This document shows positions 59,239 through 64,000 of a stretch of 64,000 bases of DNA, piece after piece. Each line of letters starts with the position of its first letter. The first letter of the stretch is position 1. The notes below the pieces were generated by a model. The model did not search any database. It saw nothing but the letters and a program-made list of their open reading frames with translations, and had not been told where the DNA came from. This stretch comes from Hexactinellida sp. DTS-2022 (Eukaryota; Porifera; Hexactinellida), in assembly GCA_028753945.1 (NCBI GenBank), contig JAPNXP010000001.1, forward strand, positions 930,001-994,000, in the 5' to 3' direction. The translations under genes and the position numbers were made by a program.

Positions 59239-59433
59239 AGTCAGGTCTGCTTATTGTGAACAAGATTTCGTCTGCTTAATTTGAAGATTTTATTATTGTG
59301 AACAAGCCCTATGGACTATGGTCCCAATTTAACAAATTACATAGAGTTTGTATTAAGTTGAGTTCGCTTATTATGAAGTCTTCTATTATGAACACAATTT
59401 TGTTCATAATAAAAGAACCTGACTCGCTGACTG
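59239..59433. mobile_element. Pogo-like MITE, inverted relative of 35913-36080
   Basis: Shares GTCAGGTCTGCTTAT and GTTCATAATAAAAGAACCTG blocks in reverse order; the left terminus has lost bases. Confidence 0.8.
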
Positions 59434-60548
59434 TAGTTCTGAATAAACATATGATGTTTGATACAGTGAACTCCCCTTATAACGAAGTCGGATATAACGA
59501 AATAACCGCTTATAACGAAATGGAAATTTTCTCCCAGAGCACTAAATGCATTAATTATTATCCGCATATAACGAATATCCGGATTACTAAGGAATTTACA
59601 GGTCCCAAGCACTCCATTATAGCGAGAGTTCATTGCATTTTAAGAGTTTTCAATAAGTGGTTTGTTGATGACAAATTCGTTATCAAATTAATGTATTTGT
59701 CATGTAATAACATTTTATTATCAAAACAAGTAAATAAAAGATTAGTTAGATTACACTGGAAATTAAGATTATAGACTACATAATTTTTAATCCCCGCTTA
59801 ATCGCTTAAGGGTAATAAAACCACAGATCAGTGTTAGCTATCACTCTAGATTCCTTTAAAAGAATATAATGCAGCGGAGCTTACCTTGAAAGCGTTCCAC
59901 ATTGTTAAAACGAAATCTTAAACTACAATTAGCAACTAATCGGTTTTCAGGAATATAATCATATCTGAAAGTTATACTGAATAGAAACTTATCGTGTTTG
60001 TGGCTGAAGAATAATTAAAGTTTGAAAACGAAGAAAATAATGGACAAGATTTCATAATTATTAGCACACTTCACACATATAACAATATAATATAATAATC
60101 TTAAAAAACAATGATAGGGTCTTGATCGGTGATATAGTATTCTTATTGAATGATGAAATTAAAGATTAGTTTAAGCAGATAATTATTTCGAGAAAACTAG
60201 AGCTGAGAGCGCCTAAATACTTCCGCATAATTGCTAGTTTGACCCAAAACCATGAAACGGCTAATTTATTATCCAATTCTCTTTGTACTCGATAGACGAA
60301 TCCCTTTTATTGTATATAATAATTTCGACAAATATTAGTAATTAATAAAGATGGGCTTACTCCTTCTATATCGGCAAACACCATTAAAATATAAAACCCG
60401 GCTTATAAAAAGTGAATTTTTGATACTTAACAAAAATGACCTTGCCAGTGGCTTACATTAGAAAAGGTGTTGGGCGATATAAGTAATTTCATAAGAATTT
60501 CGAAATAAAGTAGATTAACGGTTAAATTATCACCTACAAATCTACAAA

Positions 60549-60782
60549 TTAGAAGTCTAATAGGAGAGTGGGTAATATCTTTTCCAAATGACGTAACTCT
60601 ACAACTTCAAGCTGCTCTGCTTTCGCTTCTTTAAGGGCCCGGTGCAACGCTTCTTTCACGAAGAGTTCGATTACTTTCGGTATCAATTCGCTAGCCTCGG
60701 AAGAGATTTTAGTTTTAGGATCAGTAAAGTGACTTTTTACCAGCTCGATAATGGCTTTATTGTTTAATCCTGGAGCTTCCAT
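60549..60782 (-). CDS. CENPX: Centromere protein X / MHF2
   Basis: Histone-fold protein that pairs with CENP-S, acting in the inner kinetochore and with FANCM at stalled forks. Intronless, 77 residues (human 81), ATG at 60782. Histone-fold pattern: AIIELVKSHFTDPKTKIS, then SELIPKVIELFVKEALHRAL, then VVELRHLEKILPTLLLDF, which matches the conserved VDQLEKVLPQLLLDF end of CENP-X. Confidence 0.94.
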   Translation of the reverse strand: MEAPGLNNKAIIELVKSHFTDPKTKISSEASELIPKVIELFVKEALHRALKEAKAEQLEVVELRHLEKILPTLLLDF

Positions 60783-63464
60783 AGTGATTAGAAGAAACCA
60801 AATAAGTGAGCAGGTTGTTTCCTTAATTTTTCTAGGGACCGTTACTAGATCAGTTGATCACTCAGCTCAACCGAATAGCTATATAGCGCTAAATAGGACA
60901 ATATTAATTAATTAAGTTAAGAGTGGGTAAACTAGTGAATAGAACAAGAATGTTGATAACTGTCACGAATAACAGAGTTCAACAGGAATATCGTTATTGA
61001 TCAGATTATTACAAATGGAAGTTTATCACTGAGATTATGGAAACAAAGTTTTAAGTTTTATCTAAATTCGAGTAATAAGTATGAGATTGTTGTTAATATC
61101 TACCACATTAGGGCAAGAATAAAGAACGAAAGTTCTGGTTGAAATAGAGGGATCAATTTATTATTCAAGTTATTCTAATCATTTGAAGAATCACTATATG
61201 AACAATTCTATACGCAGAATGAATTAGGTTAATGCAAGTTCACGATTATGTTAAAATCCTCCAAGTATATTGCCAAAATCAAAGGCACTAGTATATGTGA
61301 GGATGAAATGTGCTATTCAGATTACAACGAATTGTAAGAAACATTGATTCAGGATTGTATATATCACCAATTGGTAAAGTGGACACTCGACAAACCACTT
61401 ATAAGGTATTGTAGGGGCCGCTCAGTCTATCAAACTGATGTGCGAATGATCTTCATTGTAACTATGGGAATACACAAGAAAATACTCATTATCGACAAAG
61501 TGAAGGTTATCCCATTAGGAGAACATGATGATAAAATTACAAAGTGTGAAGGAAGAAGGAAAGATAGCGAACAACAAGTAGATTGTTACTGAAAAATTCT
61601 TGTAGACAGTTGGTGAGCCACCTTTTGAATGTTTAAATAGATGATGCATGATTTATTCGGGGGAAAGATGAGAAAATAATGCTATCAGTCAAAGATCAAT
61701 AAAGGATAAATAGAATATAAACAAACAATAAAATAAGTACAAATAAGCGACAATCGATCAAACATCTGGCAATAATTTGATTCAAAGAAGAGTCTTAAAT
61801 AAACAAGCAAATCTGATAGTTAGTTGCATTGTCAATGAACTGATTCGGATTAACCTGCTTGTACGCGTATTGTATTCAAGTAAGTGCTCATATCTAATAT
61901 AATTAATTACAGGATTATAAAACTATCTTACAAATCAGAGTATTTGCTAATACCAGAGCTGCAAGTCGGATACAAAATCCGTCATCAAACAGGAAATTAT
62001 TCAGTATAGTATATTGACTATTATCAAGTGCTGTTTCAGCGTAATGACGGACCACAATTTAGAAAACTTACAAATTATTTATTTATTATTACAAAGGACT
62101 GTCGACAGAGCAGAAGTGGAATACCAGTAGAATAAGTTGTAATGTTAATGATTGCAATCGATATTTATGGCTCCAAAGTTAAAAATTAATCATTAACCCA
62201 GTTATTTCTAATTAATTTTAGACGAGTTTAATCCAGGACAAGACATGGAATTAAATTTTATTTATTAATATTAACAGATATGTGAAAATGGGATGTTTTT
62301 GCTGTAGTACATTTAATTAAACACTTGACAAGGACACTCATTTCTGTGTAGATCACAAAGGAGCGCACTATAATTTCCGCTCCTAAATTCAAAAGGAGCC
62401 CGCTCCCGCTTCCACTCTTCAAAATACCTGGTGCCCCAGATTATCATTTCGCATATTCAGATAAAGTATAATCAGCACCGGTATCAGTGGCGTATCCAGG
62501 GGGGGGCAAGATTGCCCCCCCCCCACTTTTTTAGGATATACTTAGCTAATTTTACTATTCCATCCGACCGACCCACCCTGAGCCCCCAGGATTTTGTCTT
62601 GCACCCCCTTTGCCCCCCCCAGTTCAAAAATCCTAGTTACGCCACTGACCGGTATGGCCCATTGCCCAAGGAACTGTTAGATAAGCATTTGTAAAACTAA
62701 TTACTATACTGTTGGCTAAATATATTGGATCACCTTCCGCCCCCTAATTCATAAATGGAGCAGACTCCTCTAATGGTCTGTTTCTTTGGGAAAGTGTAAT
62801 TATAATATTATTTAAATGAGAAGTTGAGAATTACTAATTATGATCTGCTTCTATCTAATTCAGATAAGATTCGAATCTGGTAGTGCAAGTGAATAACAAG
62901 AACTAGCCAAGGTTTCTTCCGTCAACATTGGCTCAAATGTTCTGATGCTATCAGTAGAAAAGTTATTAAACTGGATAGGCTTTTGATAATGAGATAGTAA
63001 GAGTGATTTGATCTTGTACTGTTATTGCTAAAGATAGGAAATAGGAATAAACATCAAGATATATCTACAAAATATCCGATACAACTTGTACTTTTGACAG
63101 ATATAAAGTTGGACAAAGTAGAATCAGAAACAAGACCACAAACAAGTCAAGTAGAGTACAGAATAACAAGTAAATTATGGAAAATTGAAAAGCGACTCTC
63201 CGTTTCCTCCAACAATCTGCTGCAATATGCTAGATTTACTAATTAGGAATAGATAGGGGATGTGTGTAAATGATTGCATTAATAACAGTCAGTGTACATG
63301 AATTGAGAATCCTTACTCCAGCCATGAGTGCATACGAAGATACTGCAGCGAATTGTATATAAGATACAAAAAGCAGGGTGATTATCCAAAGAAATACCAC
63401 GACCTTAATACCCTGAGAAATATATTTCGAAACAGCAAACCAAGCAATTCTAAACTATCCTCAA
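60783..63464. other. Spacer between CENPX and the bHLH gene
   Basis: 2.7 kb AT-rich DNA with one hAT-like MITE (62485-62647). Frames at 61344-61592 and 63025-63246 have no recognisable domain. It includes the 5' flank of the bHLH gene. Confidence 0.6.
62485..62647. mobile_element. hAT-like MITE, 163 bp
   Basis: Perfect 8-bp duplication ACCGGTAT at 62477-62484 and 62648-62655. Ends CAGTGGCGTA...TACGCCACTG; G/C runs near the left end. Confidence 0.93.
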
Positions 63465-64000
63465 ATGGAAAAAGACATGGAAAATATCGATAATATTATC
63501 TCCCCGTCATTTTCTCCTTCTGCCAGCGAAAGAAGCTTAGGCAGCCCTCTCACAGTGGAGGCGGTGCTGAGAAGGACAACCAATTCGAGCTTCAAACATT
63601 CCCATAAGAGGCAGATCGATGGGCTCAAAAAGATTAGAAGGATGGCAGCCAACGCGCGAGAGCGGTGCCGAATGCATACGGTAAACTATGCCTTCGATAA
63701 GCTTCGAATGCTGGTGCCGTGTTATCCGTCTGATAGAAAACTGTCCAAAATAGCGACTCTGAAACTAGCCACAATGTACATAGCAGATCTAGCCGCATTG
63801 CTGAGAGAGACGAATCACTCCAGTCTTCTACCAAACGACGATATTAACCTGGACTGCATATTGTCTCAACCTCCCAGAAGATACAACATACACACAGACC
63901 CGTTCCAGTCCCAGCTCGCAATTAAGTCGGAATCGTATTCGATAGGGACTGACCTGGAATTGGAGTGTATGTCGAGCCATAGAGACAATGCGTTGCAAAA
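63465..64000 (+). CDS. bHLH transcription factor, Atonal superfamily (3' end beyond window)
   Basis: ATG at 63465 ([11 protein letters not shown]) with an in-frame TGA upstream at 63414-63416. Open to the window end, 178 codons. The bHLH domain begins about residue 60: [20 protein letters not shown], loop [15 protein letters not shown], helix 2 [15 protein letters not shown]. The ANARER-RMH basic region and KLSK loop place it in the Atonal/Neurogenin/NeuroD/ATOH8 superfamily of E-box-binding developmental regulators; the exact subfamily is not clear. The basic region has Cys in RERCRMH where relatives usually have Arg, Asn or Thr. The residues after the domain are unlike any family I can name. 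Confidence 0.9.
   Translation, partial: MEKDMENIDNIISPSFSPSASERSLGSPLTVEAVLRRTTNSSFKHSHKRQIDGLKKIRRMAANARERCRMHTVNYAFDKLRMLVPCYPSDRKLSKIATLKLATMYIADLAALLRETNHSSLLPNDDINLDCILSQPPRRYNIHTDPFQSQLAIKSESYSIGTDLELECMSSHRDNALQ

Larger units (their letters stand above)
57928..60548. other. Gene-poor spacer between the GTSF1-like gene and CENPX
   Basis: AT-rich. It holds a half MITE at 58318-58396, a MITE at 58816-58972, the CAGTCAGG-family copy at 59239-59433 and a decayed element with CAGTGAACTCCCCTTATAAC near 59464-59635. No gene seen. Confidence 0.6.

Overview
This is nuclear DNA from an invertebrate animal. The evidence is GT-AG introns (the shortest 52-72 bp), metazoan genes (actin, DDX39B, PPP5C, GTF2A1, NUP50, a bHLH factor), two tRNA genes and AT-rich spacers full of MITEs. 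I cannot name the species. The very short introns resemble compact non-bilaterian or other small invertebrate genomes, but that is only an impression.

Left third (1-32360): a minus-strand gene array. It starts with a 3'-truncated actin (1-1035), then a decayed fragment of the array gene split by an insertion (about 1620-2735), then a complete but divergent second actin (3072-4202). Five intact, intronless, near-identical genes of about 3.6 kb follow in tandem (stops at 4540, 10722, 16645, 21603 and 28505). Each encodes RRM - extended Tudor - polyQ - coiled coil - kinase-like C-terminus, resembling STK31/TDRD8 with a TDRD10-like front end. The four spacers share one backbone but carry different transposon insertions: a foldback element at one site in spacers 2 and 4, a 5-bp-TSD MITE at another site in spacers 2 and 3, and unique elements in 1 and 3. 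This pattern needs recombination or gene conversion between repeats. The foldback element separates the start codon of copies 2 and 4 from the backbone that lies next to the other copies.

Middle (33100-52360): ordinary single-copy genes. DDX39B/UAP56 (6 exons, minus), PPP5C (intronless, minus) head-to-head with a TPMT-like methyltransferase (plus), GTF2A1 (2 exons, minus), an SPFH/Band-7-like gene (11 exons including a 9-nt microexon, minus) whose largest intron holds tRNA-Asn and tRNA-Ala, and NUP50 (5 exons, minus). Several of the larger introns are minimal introns enlarged by one MITE.

Right (52400-64000): gene-poor, MITE-rich DNA with an intronless GTSF1-like CHHC zinc-finger gene with a long Pro/Gln tail (56107-57927, minus), CENPX/MHF2 (60549-60782, minus) and the 5' part of an Atonal-superfamily bHLH gene running off the right edge (63465-64000, plus).

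Theme: two gene families tied by homology to germline piRNA biology (Tudor/STK31 and GTSF1) lie in this window, the first amplified and loaded with transposons. The strongest candidates for something undescribed are the recombining RRM-Tudor-pseudokinase array, its promoter-splitting foldback elements, and a Helentron-like element with a minisatellite and a run of three-base-loop hairpins.
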